Assembly (NCBI GenBank): GCA_903875465.1
Contig: CAIQWB010000005.1
Span: 1 to 64,000, forward strand
DNA length: 64,000 nt
Direction of reading: 5' to 3'
Source of the DNA: an uncultured Verrucomicrobia subdivision 3 bacterium
GTDB taxonomy: Bacteria; Verrucomicrobiota; Verrucomicrobiia; Limisphaerales; UBA11358
The first letter of the stretch is position 1. Every line of letters begins with the position of its first letter. A program made the position numbers and the translations under genes. This document shows, one piece after another, positions 45,475-54,451 of this stretch. Under the pieces are notes generated by a model. It ran no database searches and was not told the origin of the DNA. It was given only the letters and a program-made list of their open reading frames with translations.

Positions 45475-45571
45475 TCCTCCCGCCCGCCGGTCCCGTGGCC
45501 ACTCCTCACCGATCCAAACTTGACTTGCCCGCCCAGCGCGCCAAAATCTTCTGTCGTTCCTAAGCAAAGCC

Positions 45572-46324
45572 ATGGCCCACACCATTTTAATCACCGGTTC
45601 GAATCGCGGCATTGGCCTCGCCCTGACCCGGCAACTGTTACAGCGCGGGCATCGGGTGATTGCCACCTGTCGTGACCTCGCCGGGGCCACGGAATTACAG
45701 CAACTGGCCGCCGCCGGCTCCCCTTTGCTGGATCTCCAGCCCCTGGACATCACGTGCCCGGCCTCGGTTCAGGCCCTTGCCGCGCATCTGACCGCCAAAT
45801 ATACCGCCCTGGACGTCCTGGTCAACAACGCCGGCGTCTTAAACGACGGGGACAATCGTTCCATTCTCACCCTGGATTTTGCCCGCCTCACCGCCGCCTT
45901 CGATATTAATGTGGTCGGTACGGCCCGGATTACCCAAGCCGTCTGGCCCTTGCTCGCCCGGGGAAACCGCCCGCGCGTCGTCAACCTGGCCTCCGGTGCA
46001 GGCTTGATTTCCACCAAACGCAACTCAAATTTCTTTGCCTACTCTATTTCCAAAGCCGCACTCAACATGCTCACCCGGATGCTCGAAATCGAGGGCCGGA
46101 AACAGGGCATCTGCGTCGTGGGCGTCATTCCCGGCCGCGTGCAAACCCGCATGACCAACATGGACGCCCCCCTCACCGCCCCGGAAGTCGCCGCCAACCT
46201 CGCCGTCACGCTCGAAAACCTCCAACTCACCGAGAGTGGGGCGGTGCTCGATCGTCATGGCCAGCCCTGTTTTACCGGCACCTTTCCTGATGGCACCGGC
46301 CAGCCCTGTCCCGTGGGCTGGTAA
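45572..46324 (+). CDS. Short-chain dehydrogenase/reductase
   Basis: 250 residues, the standard length. NAD(P)-binding motif TGSNRGIGLAL (residues 7-17), NNAG at ~89-92, catalytic Ser in NLASGAG and the YSISK motif (Tyr and Lys). C-terminal GRVQTRM. Resembles C-factor-like SDRs, which have varied substrates. Stands alone between recQ and the NUDIX gene; no substrate can be deduced. Confidence 0.85.
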   Translation: MAHTILITGSNRGIGLALTRQLLQRGHRVIATCRDLAGATELQQLAAAGSPLLDLQPLDITCPASVQALAAHLTAKYTALDVLVNNAGVLNDGDNRSILTLDFARLTAAFDINVVGTARITQAVWPLLARGNRPRVVNLASGAGLISTKRNSNFFAYSISKAALNMLTRMLEIEGRKQGICVVGVIPGRVQTRMTNMDAPLTAPEVAANLAVTLENLQLTESGAVLDRHGQPCFTGTFPDGTGQPCPVGW

Positions 46325-46449
46325 GGCAAGGCCCGGTCGCCGCCCAACGACCTGCCGGTGTGCCAAAGCCGTGACTCCTGGCAATTCTGCCAGCCGTTTT
46401 GCCTTGTCATCCGGCACCCTGCATTTTAACTTGCCTTCTCATTTCATTC

Positions 46450-47013
46450 ATGGAAAACAACTTTGATGTTGGTCAAATTGAGCAAGTCTTGTCGCCTTGG
46501 GTAACCTTGGTGACCCGGCGGGTGCAATTTCCTAATGAAAAGCAGGTTCAAGAGTTCCATTCCTTAAAATTGGCGGATTATGCCGCCGTGCTGGCGTTCA
46601 CTACGGATGGCAAAATTCCCTTGGTTCGTCAATATCGCCCCGCCCAGCGCCGCCATACCTTGGAGCTGCCTTCGGGCTTGCTCGATCCCACCGAACCTCC
46701 GGCCGAGGCCGCCGTTCGGGAATTCTGGGAAGAAACCGGCCTGCGGGCGGGGCCAAAAGTTGAGCCCTTGGGCAGCCTGTTGCCGGATTCCGGACGCCTT
46801 GAAAACCGCATCTGGGGATTCTTTTTGCCCGGCGTCACGCCCGATGACCGCTCAACCTGGCAGCCCGAACCCGGCTTGGAAAACCTTCAGGTGACCCGGT
46901 CAGAACTGCGGACCTTGATTTTGGAAGGGCAGTTTGACCATGCCTTGCATGTGGCAGTGATTGGCCTCGCCCTGGCCCGCGGTTGCTTCTCGTTTGATTC
47001 CGGCCAAAGCTAA
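46450..47013 (+). CDS. NUDIX hydrolase (ADP-ribose pyrophosphatase-like)
   Basis: 187 residues from the ATG at 46450; an earlier in-frame start at 46399 would add residues unlike the family. The Nudix box is complete: GLLDPTEPPAEAAV, then REFWEETGL. The preceding LVRQYRPAQRRHTLELPSG is typical of the ADP-ribose/NDP-sugar pyrophosphatase branch, which removes toxic or excess nucleoside diphosphate sugars. It sits 12 bases before the nucleotide-sugar dehydrogenase, so an NDP-sugar substrate is plausible. Confidence 0.85.
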   Translation: MENNFDVGQIEQVLSPWVTLVTRRVQFPNEKQVQEFHSLKLADYAAVLAFTTDGKIPLVRQYRPAQRRHTLELPSGLLDPTEPPAEAAVREFWEETGLRAGPKVEPLGSLLPDSGRLENRIWGFFLPGVTPDDRSTWQPEPGLENLQVTRSELRTLILEGQFDHALHVAVIGLALARGCFSFDSGQS

Positions 47014-47025
47014 ATTTTTAATTTC

Positions 47026-48210
47026 ATGAACTACGACATTGTAATTATTGGTGGTCTGGGCCACGTGGGTTTGCCCCTGGGCTTGGTGTGGGCCGATGCC
47101 GGTCTGACCGTGGGTGCCTATGATTTGGACAAGGCCAAGGGCAGGGAAATCAGTGCCGGCCGCATGCCCTTCTTGGAACACGGCTCCGAACCCATCCTGC
47201 AACGCGTATATGGGAAGACCTTCTTCCTGGTCGACGACGTGGCGGAAATTGCCAATGCCAAATGCGTGCTCATCACCATTGGCACCCCCGTGGATGAATA
47301 TTTGACCCCGCAACTCATGGTGGTCACCCGCCTCGCCGATCAACTCGCCCCGTATTTGCGCAATGGTCAGCATATCATTTTGCGCAGCACTGTGTTTCCC
47401 GGCACCACCCGCCGGCTACAGGATTATTTCGCCGCCAAGGGCCTGAGCCTCCATTTGTCCTTCTGCCCGGAACGTATTGTGCAAGGCCACGCCGTGAAGG
47501 AATTGCGCGAACTGCCGCATATTATTTCCAGCTTCTCCGAGGAAGGCCGCACCTATTGCAAAGAGATTTTCAAGGTGCTCTGCGACAAGATTGTCGAAGT
47601 GGGCGTCGAAGAGGCCGAGCTCGCCAAGCTCTACACCAACACCTGGCGCTACATCACCTTTGCCGTGGCCAACCAGTTTTACATGATGACCGAGAAGTGC
47701 GGGGCCAGCGTGCGCGAAGTGCATCGGGCCATGACCGAGGGCTATGAGCGCGGTCGTAACATCCCGCGCCCTGGTTTCACCGCTGGCCCCTGCCTCCTCA
47801 AGGACACCATGCAGCTCAGTGCCTTCTACACCAATAATTTCAACCTCGGCTACGCCGCCATGCAGGTGAATGAGGGGCTGCCCGCATTTTGCATCGAGCA
47901 AATCCGGCAGAATCACGATCTCAAAGGCAAGAAGGTTGGGCTGCTGGGCATGGCCTTCAAGGCGGATGTGGACGATGTGCGGGACTCCCTTTCCTTTAAA
48001 TTGCGCAAGTTGCTCACTTTTCACGGAGCCGAGGTCATGTGCACGGATGAGCATATCCAGGCGCACGACTTTTTCCCGCTCGAACAAGTCTTAAATGAAG
48101 CCGCCATGTTCATTGTGGGCGTGCCCCATGAACGTTATCGCACCCTGGTATTTCCCGCCGGCAAACCGGCCTTTAACATCTGGAACATGGATTCCGTGCG
48201 GGACATTTAA
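47026..48210 (+). CDS. UDP-glucose/GDP-mannose dehydrogenase-family protein
   Basis: 394 residues. N-terminal NAD-binding motif IVIIGGLGHVGLPLGLVWA, sugar-binding central helix and catalytic Cys in GPCLLKDT (family form is GPCLPKDT, so Pro is Leu here), C-terminal KVGLLGMAFKADVDDVRDSLSFKL. These enzymes oxidise UDP-glucose, UDP-ManNAc or GDP-mannose to the uronate in two steps. First of a closely spaced run with an epimerase, a methyltransferase and a cupin, so it probably makes an acidic sugar for surface polysaccharide. Confidence 0.85.
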   Translation: MNYDIVIIGGLGHVGLPLGLVWADAGLTVGAYDLDKAKGREISAGRMPFLEHGSEPILQRVYGKTFFLVDDVAEIANAKCVLITIGTPVDEYLTPQLMVVTRLADQLAPYLRNGQHIILRSTVFPGTTRRLQDYFAAKGLSLHLSFCPERIVQGHAVKELRELPHIISSFSEEGRTYCKEIFKVLCDKIVEVGVEEAELAKLYTNTWRYITFAVANQFYMMTEKCGASVREVHRAMTEGYERGRNIPRPGFTAGPCLLKDTMQLSAFYTNNFNLGYAAMQVNEGLPAFCIEQIRQNHDLKGKKVGLLGMAFKADVDDVRDSLSFKLRKLLTFHGAEVMCTDEHIQAHDFFPLEQVLNEAAMFIVGVPHERYRTLVFPAGKPAFNIWNMDSVRDI

Positions 48211-48221
48211 AAAGCCATCCC

Positions 48222-49223
48222 GTGAAAGCCATTCAAGGTCGAAAATATTGTGTCACCGGCGGTTCGGGCTTCATCGGCGGCGCTTTGGTGCGCCGCCTGG
48301 TTGCCGAGGGTGCCCATGTCCGGGTACTGGACAATTACCTGCGCGGCACGCCGCGGCAATTGGAGTCGGTCGCGGACCAAATTGAAATGGTCCGGGGCGA
48401 TGTGCGCGACCTGGCCACCGTGGTCAAAGCCGCCCAGGGCTGCGATGCCTTTCTGCACTTGGCCTACTTGAATGGCACCGAGTATTTCTACACCAAACCC
48501 GAGCTGGTGTTGGAAATCGCGGTCAAGGGCACGATGAATGCCATTGAGGCGGCCATCCAGAACGGCATCAAAGATTTCGTGTTTGCCTCCAGCTCGGAGG
48601 TGTACCAAACCCCGCCGCAGATCCCCACGCCCGAAACCGTCCCTTTGATTGTGCCGGACGTGCTGAATCCCCGTTACTCCTACGGCGGTGGCAAAATCAT
48701 CGGCGAGTTGCTGTGCATCAATTACGGCCGCCAGCACTTTGACCGGATGACGATTTTCCGGCCCCATAATGTTTATGGTCCTGACATGGGGGGCGAACAC
48801 GTGCTGCCCCAGTTCATCTTGCGCGCCAAGGCGGCGGTGGAAAAAACGCCCGCTGGACCCGTCCCTTTTGCCATTCAAGGGCAGGGTAATGAGACCCGCT
48901 CCTTCATTTATATTGATGATTTCACCGATGGTTTGATGCTGGTCATTGCGCAGGGCCGGCACCAGGAGATCTATCACATTGGCACCCAGGACGAAATTTC
49001 CATGCGGGATCTCGCCACCCAGGTGGTTCAGTTTTACGGACGCATCCCGGAACTCCAGCACCTGCCCTTGCAGGCAGGTGGCACGCTGCGCCGCTGCCCG
49101 GATATCACCAAATTGCGGGGGCTTGGGTTTGTCTCCAAAACCTCCCTGGCCGAGGGGATCAAAAAGACCTTCGACTGGTACACCTCTCATGCGGACCTCT
49201 ACGCGGCTCCGCGGAAATTGTAA
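48222..49223 (+). CDS. NAD-dependent epimerase/dehydratase (extended SDR)
   Basis: 333 residues, starting with GTG at 48222, which gives the typical N-terminus KYCVTGGSGFIGGALVRRL. The YxxxK motif is YSYGGGK. ASSSEVYQ and FRPHNVYGPD are typical of GalE/RmlB-like enzymes acting on NDP-sugars. It lies 11 bases after the dehydrogenase and 3 before the methyltransferase, in one unit. Whether it is an epimerase, a decarboxylase or a dehydratase cannot be settled. Confidence 0.85.
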   Translation: MKAIQGRKYCVTGGSGFIGGALVRRLVAEGAHVRVLDNYLRGTPRQLESVADQIEMVRGDVRDLATVVKAAQGCDAFLHLAYLNGTEYFYTKPELVLEIAVKGTMNAIEAAIQNGIKDFVFASSSEVYQTPPQIPTPETVPLIVPDVLNPRYSYGGGKIIGELLCINYGRQHFDRMTIFRPHNVYGPDMGGEHVLPQFILRAKAAVEKTPAGPVPFAIQGQGNETRSFIYIDDFTDGLMLVIAQGRHQEIYHIGTQDEISMRDLATQVVQFYGRIPELQHLPLQAGGTLRRCPDITKLRGLGFVSKTSLAEGIKKTFDWYTSHADLYAAPRKL

Positions 49224-49226
49224 GTT

Positions 49227-50471
49227 ATGTTTCGCACCCACTGTATCTGCTGCGGGTCCGCCCGGCTCCACGAAGTCATCAATCTGGGCCTGCATCCCAT
49301 GGCTGATTCCTTCATCCCCCTGGAACGCTTGTCCGAACCGGATCAGGTTTATCCCCTGGCCTGTGATTTCTGCGCGGACTGCGGGCAGATTCAAAACCGC
49401 ACCGTCACCGCCCCGGAAGAGCGTTATGCGGCGGTGGATTATTCCTACACCTCCTCCAATTCCAAGACCTCGCGCGACCACTGGCAGGCCTATGCGCGGC
49501 GGGTGGCCGGCCAGGTCGGCCTGGGGGCGGGGGACACCGTGGTTGAGGTCGGTTCCAACGACGGCTATCTAAGCGCCTGCTTCGCGGAAACCGGGGCCCA
49601 GGTCTTGGGCGTGGATGCCGCCCCGGTGATGGCCCGCCTGGCGCAAGCGCGTGGGGTGAATACCATTAACGCCTTTTTCAAAGCCGGCACGCTTCCCCAA
49701 ATCCGCGCCGCCCTGCCCCGCGCGCCCAAATTAATCGTGGCCAACAACGTGTACAACCACGCCGATGACCCGCTGGGTTTTACCCAAACCGTGAAGGCCC
49801 TGCTGGCCCCCGGCGGCACCTTCGTGTTTGAACTGCCTTATTGGGCCGTGTCTGTGCGGGAATTCAAGTTCGACATGATCTATCACGAGCATGTGAACTG
49901 GTTCACCGTGACCTACGCCCAAAATTTGGTTGCCCGCGCCGGCCTCCAAGTCGTGCACGTTGAGGAGGTGGATTATCATGGCGGCTCCCTCCGCGTGTTT
50001 GTCCAGTATCCGGACAGCCTCTCGGCAAATTTCGCCGACCTGCCGCCCTGGCAGGCGTATCTCGCCCAGGAACAGGCCCTGGGCCTGTTCGACCCGCTTA
50101 CTTACCAGGCCTATGCCCGGCGCGTGCGGCAGCGGCGTGATCGCTTTCTAGCCCATCTGTACCAACTCAAGACCCAGGGCGCGGCCATCGTCTGTGTGGG
50201 GGCCGCCGCCAAGGGCAATACCTTCCTGAACTACTACAATTTGGATGCGTCGGTGATTGATTACGTCACGGATTCCTCACCCGCCAAGATTGGCAAGGCC
50301 ACGCCGCGCACCCGCATCCCCATCGTCCCGGATGACGCCCTGGCCAAATACGAAAATGTCCACGCCATCATCACCTCGTGGAACTTGTCCGGCCCGCTCC
50401 AGAAAATTCTGTTGAAGGTTAATCCGCGCATCCAGTTTTTAAACCCCTACGCCACCGAATATGATTCTTAA
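49227..50471 (+). CDS. SAM-dependent sugar C-methyltransferase-like protein
   Basis: 414 residues in three parts: an N-terminal zinc-binding segment with a Cys cluster (HCICCGS and ACDFCADCG), a Rossmann methyltransferase core with VVEVGSNDGYLS and VANNVYNHADDP, and a C-terminal domain with VGAAAKGNTFLNYY and SWNLSGPLQKILL. This is the layout of C-methyltransferases for deoxysugars (TylCIII/NovU-like). Overlaps the cupin start by 11 bases. Confidence 0.85.
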   Translation: MFRTHCICCGSARLHEVINLGLHPMADSFIPLERLSEPDQVYPLACDFCADCGQIQNRTVTAPEERYAAVDYSYTSSNSKTSRDHWQAYARRVAGQVGLGAGDTVVEVGSNDGYLSACFAETGAQVLGVDAAPVMARLAQARGVNTINAFFKAGTLPQIRAALPRAPKLIVANNVYNHADDPLGFTQTVKALLAPGGTFVFELPYWAVSVREFKFDMIYHEHVNWFTVTYAQNLVARAGLQVVHVEEVDYHGGSLRVFVQYPDSLSANFADLPPWQAYLAQEQALGLFDPLTYQAYARRVRQRRDRFLAHLYQLKTQGAAIVCVGAAAKGNTFLNYYNLDASVIDYVTDSSPAKIGKATPRTRIPIVPDDALAKYENVHAIITSWNLSGPLQKILLKVNPRIQFLNPYATEYDS

Positions 50472-50853
50472 AAAAATTGTGCCTGCGACCAGTGATGAAC
50501 GGGGCAGCATCTCCGACATTTTCTACCAAACCTCCATTCAGCATGCCGCCATCATCGAGTCCTTGCAGGCCGGCGTGGTTCGGGGCAACCATTACCACAA
50601 GCAAACCACGCAGTCGGTGTTTGTGATCAAGGGCAGGTTCCGTTATTGGTGGCAGCCGGTGGACCGCAGTCAGCCCCCGCAATCCGTGCTCGTGGAGGCC
50701 AATGACTTGATCACTTCCCCGCCCAACGAGATTCACACCATGGAAATGCTCGAGCCGAATACATTTATCGTATTCAGCAGCGGTCCCCGTGGCGGTCAGG
50801 ATTATGAGAGCGACACCTTTCGGGTGCCCTCGATTGTGCCGCCGCAGGCTTGA
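50461..50853 (+). CDS. Cupin, WxcM/FdtA-like
   Basis: 130 residues, a single beta-barrel cupin with GNHYHKQTTQSVFVIKGRFRYWW and SPPNEIHTMEML. His residues in NHYHK and IHT are in the usual metal- or substrate-site positions. WxcM and FdtA proteins are dTDP-sugar ketoisomerases in deoxysugar synthesis. Overlaps the methyltransferase gene and converges on glmM. Confidence 0.72.
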   Translation: MILKKIVPATSDERGSISDIFYQTSIQHAAIIESLQAGVVRGNHYHKQTTQSVFVIKGRFRYWWQPVDRSQPPQSVLVEANDLITSPPNEIHTMEMLEPNTFIVFSSGPRGGQDYESDTFRVPSIVPPQA

Positions 50854-50867
50854 ACCGGCCCGGGTGT

Positions 50868-52253
50868 CTAGCTGCCAATCTGGAGTTGCAGCTCCGCCAA
50901 GATTTTTTTGGTCCAGTGCTGCAAGGCGGCCTGATCGCGGCCCTCCACGAGCAGCCGAATCTTCGGTTCGGTGCCGGAGTAACGCAACAGTATCCGTCCG
51001 CCCTGCGCTTGCAGTGCCTGTTCCGCGTCATTCACCAGTTGGTTCACCGCGCTGAGTTCCGCCAGGGGGCGCTTCTCCCGCACCTTGAGATTCGTCACTA
51101 GTTGCGGGAACCGGGTCCAGCATTGGGCCAGTTGCGAAAGCGGCAGTTGCCGGGCCTTCATGATCCGCAGGATTTGCAAGGCGGCCACCAGGCCGTCGCC
51201 TGTGCTGCTATAATCTTTGAAGATTAAATGGCCGCTTTGTTCGCCCCCAAAGTTGTAGCCGCCCCGCAGCATTTCATCGATCACATGCTTGTCACCCACC
51301 GGGGTGCGCAGCATCGTGCCCCCGGCCTGTTTGATGGCTTCTTCCAGCCCGGCATTACTCATCACTGTGCTGACCAGTGTGTCGTGCGCCAGGGTCTTTT
51401 CCTTAAGCATGTCCAGTGCCGCAATGGCCATGATGTCGTCGCCATCAATCAACCGGCCGTTTTCATCGCACAGGATTACCCGGTCGGCATCCCCGTCGTG
51501 GGCGATGCCCACATGCGCACCGTGCGCCACCACGCTCTGGCACATGGCCTCCGGAAACAGTGAGCCGCAGTTTTCGTTGATGTTTTTCCCGTCGGGCTTG
51601 TTCCCCGTCACGATGATGTCGGCCCCCAGCTCACGGAGTACGGCGGGCGTGGACTTGTAGGCCGCCCCGTTCCCACAATCCACCACGATACGCATGCCTT
51701 CCAGCGTGAGGGTGCGCGGAAAACTGGCTTTTGCGTATTCGATGTAACGGCCCAGGGCGTCGTCAATCCGCACCGCTTTGCCGATCTCCGGGGCCTTGGG
51801 CGGGATGGATTCAATCTCGCCACTGAATACCAGTTGTTCAATGCGGCTTTCCACCTGGTCATCCAGTTTGAAACCATCCGCCCGGAAAAATTTGATGCCA
51901 TTATCGGTGTACGGATTGTGGGACGCCGTAATGACGATGCCCGCATCCGCCCGCAGGCTGCGGGTAATATAGGCGACCCCGGGGGTCGGGAGCGGCCCGA
52001 TGAAGAGCACGTCGACTCCACTGGAGAGAATTCCGGAGGAAATGGCGTTTTCGAGCATGTATCCCGAAAGCCGGGTGTCCTTCCCCAGCACAATGCGGTG
52101 GGGGCCGTGGCCGCGTGCCTGCCGCTGGCGGGTTTTGAAGACATGGGCTGCGGCGCGCCCCAGCTTGAGCGCGGTTTCCGCTGTCACCGGTTCAATGTTC
52201 GCGGTGCCGCGCACCCCGTCGGTGCCGAAGATTTTGTGGTTGGATTGCTTCAT
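50868..52253 (-). CDS. glmM: Phosphoglucosamine mutase
   Basis: 461 residues. FGTDGVRGTAN at the N-terminus, phosphoserine-site motif TASHNP (Ser111), metal-binding DGDADR and the C-terminal RYSGTEPKIR motif. Converts glucosamine-6-phosphate to glucosamine-1-phosphate, a precursor of UDP-GlcNAc for peptidoglycan. Last gene of the leftward run with ybbR and cdaA; in Firmicutes GlmM binds and inhibits CdaA, and the same gene order here suggests the link is conserved. Confidence 0.95.
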   Translation of the reverse strand: MKQSNHKIFGTDGVRGTANIEPVTAETALKLGRAAAHVFKTRQRQARGHGPHRIVLGKDTRLSGYMLENAISSGILSSGVDVLFIGPLPTPGVAYITRSLRADAGIVITASHNPYTDNGIKFFRADGFKLDDQVESRIEQLVFSGEIESIPPKAPEIGKAVRIDDALGRYIEYAKASFPRTLTLEGMRIVVDCGNGAAYKSTPAVLRELGADIIVTGNKPDGKNINENCGSLFPEAMCQSVVAHGAHVGIAHDGDADRVILCDENGRLIDGDDIMAIAALDMLKEKTLAHDTLVSTVMSNAGLEEAIKQAGGTMLRTPVGDKHVIDEMLRGGYNFGGEQSGHLIFKDYSSTGDGLVAALQILRIMKARQLPLSQLAQCWTRFPQLVTNLKVREKRPLAELSAVNQLVNDAEQALQAQGGRILLRYSGTEPKIRLLVEGRDQAALQHWTKKILAELQLQIGS

Positions 52254-52290
52254 GGGTTGAAATGATTGGGGAGGGGCGGGCAGGCTGAAC

Positions 52291-52698
52291 TTACCGCTTG
52301 GGGGGCAGGATCACCCCCACTTTGGCCGGGGTAACCGAAATTAACGTCACCCCCGCCGGCGTGGAAACGTCCACGCGGCGGTTCAAATCTTTCACGTCGC
52401 CGATCTCCGTCAGGTCCACCATCGGGCGCACCTGGCTGGCTTGCAAGCCAGCCATGATTTCCGGCGGCCCGCTCACCTTGACGGATACCGTGCTGGGGAT
52501 GACCCGAAAAAATCTCACGTCCGATGCGGTGGAAACAATGAGCACGGGCAGGCTCTCAAAAGTCACGACACTGCCGGCCAGCGGCACCTCCGGGGTTTGT
52601 GCTTCCCGGTAGATGCGGTCCACGGTGAGCCACAGCACCAGCGCCAGAAACAGGGAAAATAATTTCCACGGCAGATCTTTGACGAGTAAATCCCTCAT
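52291..52698 (-). CDS. YbbR-like domain protein (CdaR-like)
   Basis: 135 residues: an N-terminal membrane anchor (LFSLFLALVLWLTVD) and a single YbbR beta domain (PSTVSVKVSGPPEIMAGLQ, VDLTEIGDVKDL). Firmicute CdaR has several YbbR repeats; this one has only one, giving a minimal form. It lies between cdaA (10 bases upstream) and glmM (37 bases downstream), where CdaR sits, and presumably modulates the cyclase from outside the membrane. Confidence 0.82.
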   Translation of the reverse strand: MRDLLVKDLPWKLFSLFLALVLWLTVDRIYREAQTPEVPLAGSVVTFESLPVLIVSTASDVRFFRVIPSTVSVKVSGPPEIMAGLQASQVRPMVDLTEIGDVKDLNRRVDVSTPAGVTLISVTPAKVGVILPPKR

Positions 52699-52708
52699 GC
52701 GTGCATGC

Positions 52709-53575
52709 TCATTTGGTGCCGGGGCGCGCGGGCGGGCGCGGGTTTTGCTTGGTAATCACAGCCGGGCCGGTGGCCGGCCGGTCGGCAAAACGCTGCCGGA
52801 ACCAGGCCGCTGCCCCCCGGGCGTGCGCCGGCCGGACAATGACGGAAGTCAGGAAGGACCGCAATTCTTCCGGGGTCACCCCGCGCACCAACTGGCCCTT
52901 GTAAGCATGGGAAATCATCCCCGTTTCCTCCGATACCACCACGACCACCGCATCCGTTTCCTCGCTCAGGCCAATGGCCGCCCGGTGGCGGGTGCCAAGG
53001 GTTTTGTTCAAATCCTTGCGCTGGGTGAGGGGAAAAATGCAGGCCGCATAGGCAATGCGGTCCCCCTTGATGATCACCCCGCCGTCGTGAATCGCATTAT
53101 TCGGAAAAAAAATCGTCTCCAGCATTTCTGGCGTGGCATCACAGTCCACCCGTATCCCCGATTCCACCGCCTCCTGCAACTGGATGGATTGCTCCACCGC
53201 TATGAGGGCACCAATGCGAATGTCCGCGAGGCGCTCCACGGTCTGGATAATTACCTCAATGCTTTCCCGCTGTTCGCTCGTGCTGGCGAACAGGGGCAGG
53301 CTGCCGAGTTCCGCCAGCATCCGGCGCAGCTCCGGTTGAAAAATAACCAGCACGGCCACGGCAAAGAAGGCTGAAAAGGTGCCGAGCAGCAGGCGCAGGA
53401 TCTTTAAATCCAGCGCCGTCGTGACCAGGGTGAGGGCCAGTAGCACCAGGACAAAGCCAATGACCACTGGCCAGCCCCGGGTGCCCCGCAAAAAGCGAAA
53501 GGCATAGTAGATCGTGACCGCGAGGATCAGGATTTCCAGCGCCGGCCGCCATATGATTTGCAAGTACATCCCCAT
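52709..53575 (-). CDS. cdaA: Diadenylate cyclase (CdaA type)
   Basis: 288 residues. Three N-terminal membrane segments (~10-85), then a DAC domain. The catalytic pair is present as HDGGVII (164-166, usually DGA; here DGG) and TRHRAAIG (RHR at 196-198). It makes c-di-AMP from two ATP. The start ATG overlaps the folP stop by one base. Expected control by YbbR and GlmM from the same operon. Confidence 0.93.
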   Translation of the reverse strand: MGMYLQIIWRPALEILILAVTIYYAFRFLRGTRGWPVVIGFVLVLLALTLVTTALDLKILRLLLGTFSAFFAVAVLVIFQPELRRMLAELGSLPLFASTSEQRESIEVIIQTVERLADIRIGALIAVEQSIQLQEAVESGIRVDCDATPEMLETIFFPNNAIHDGGVIIKGDRIAYAACIFPLTQRKDLNKTLGTRHRAAIGLSEETDAVVVVVSEETGMISHAYKGQLVRGVTPEELRSFLTSVIVRPAHARGAAAWFRQRFADRPATGPAVITKQNPRPPARPGTK

Positions 53576-54414
53576 TAGGTTCGGTGAGCCAGGATGGCCT
53601 CAGTCATGCGCACCGCTTGCACCGTGGCCGCAACATCGTGGGTGCGAATGAATTGGACGCCCGCCTCTATCGCCATGCTGGCGCAAGCCAGCGAGGCGGG
53701 CAAGCGTTCATTTATGGGGGTGTTCAATAATTTGTTAATGAAGGATTTTCGGGATACGCCCAGCAAACAGGGTCGCTCCAACCGGGCGAACTCCCCCAGT
53801 CCGGCCAGTAATTGCAAATTGTGTTCCAAGGTTTTGCCAAACCCAATCCCCACGTCCAACACGATCTGCTCGGCGGGCACCCCGGCCCGCACGATTTGGT
53901 CCAGTCGGTCCACAAAAAAAGCCGCCACCTCGCGGACCACATCCTGATATGCCGGCGCGGACTGCATGGTGGCCGGCGACCCCTGGGCGTGCATGCAAAT
54001 ATAACCAGCCCCGGCCTCGGCGACCACCTTCCAGAGATTATCATCACCGCGGTGGGCGGCGACATCATTGACGATGCATGCACCGGCGGCCAGCGCGGCC
54101 CGGGCCACGGCGGGTTTGGTGGTGTCAATGGACAGCGCCACGCTGGTTTGGGCCGCCAGCGCCGCGATGACCGGAATCACCCGGGCCAGTTCCTCGCCCT
54201 CCTTTGCCGGTGCGGCCCCGGGACGCGATGAGTCCCCGCCAATATCCAGAATTTCCGCCCCCTCCGCCACCAGTTCCAATCCGTGGGCGACCGCCGCCGC
54301 CGGATCCAAAAACCGACCGCCATCATAGAATGAATCCGGCGTCACATTGACAATCCCCATCACCACCGCCCCACGGGGAAAACTCCATTCAAACTGGCGG
54401 GCGCGAAAAATCAT
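53575..54414 (-). CDS. folP: Dihydropteroate synthase
   Basis: 279 residues with GIVNVTPDSFYDGG (20-33), DIGGDSSRPGA, SIDTTKPAVA and a C-terminal RTHDVA motif, the standard DHPS signatures. Joins pterin pyrophosphate and p-aminobenzoate in folate synthesis. It is directly coupled to cdaA (TAATG overlap). Confidence 0.94.
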   Translation of the reverse strand: MIFRARQFEWSFPRGAVVMGIVNVTPDSFYDGGRFLDPAAAVAHGLELVAEGAEILDIGGDSSRPGAAPAKEGEELARVIPVIAALAAQTSVALSIDTTKPAVARAALAAGACIVNDVAAHRGDDNLWKVVAEAGAGYICMHAQGSPATMQSAPAYQDVVREVAAFFVDRLDQIVRAGVPAEQIVLDVGIGFGKTLEHNLQLLAGLGEFARLERPCLLGVSRKSFINKLLNTPINERLPASLACASMAIEAGVQFIRTHDVAATVQAVRMTEAILAHRT

Positions 54415-54451
54415 GATGGCAAAACCGGACCCCGGGGCCCAACCGGCAAAT

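Noticed and set aside
48207-49481. 424-codon antisense frame across the epimerase gene
   Set aside because: Runs through two well-supported genes on the other strand and has no family signature.
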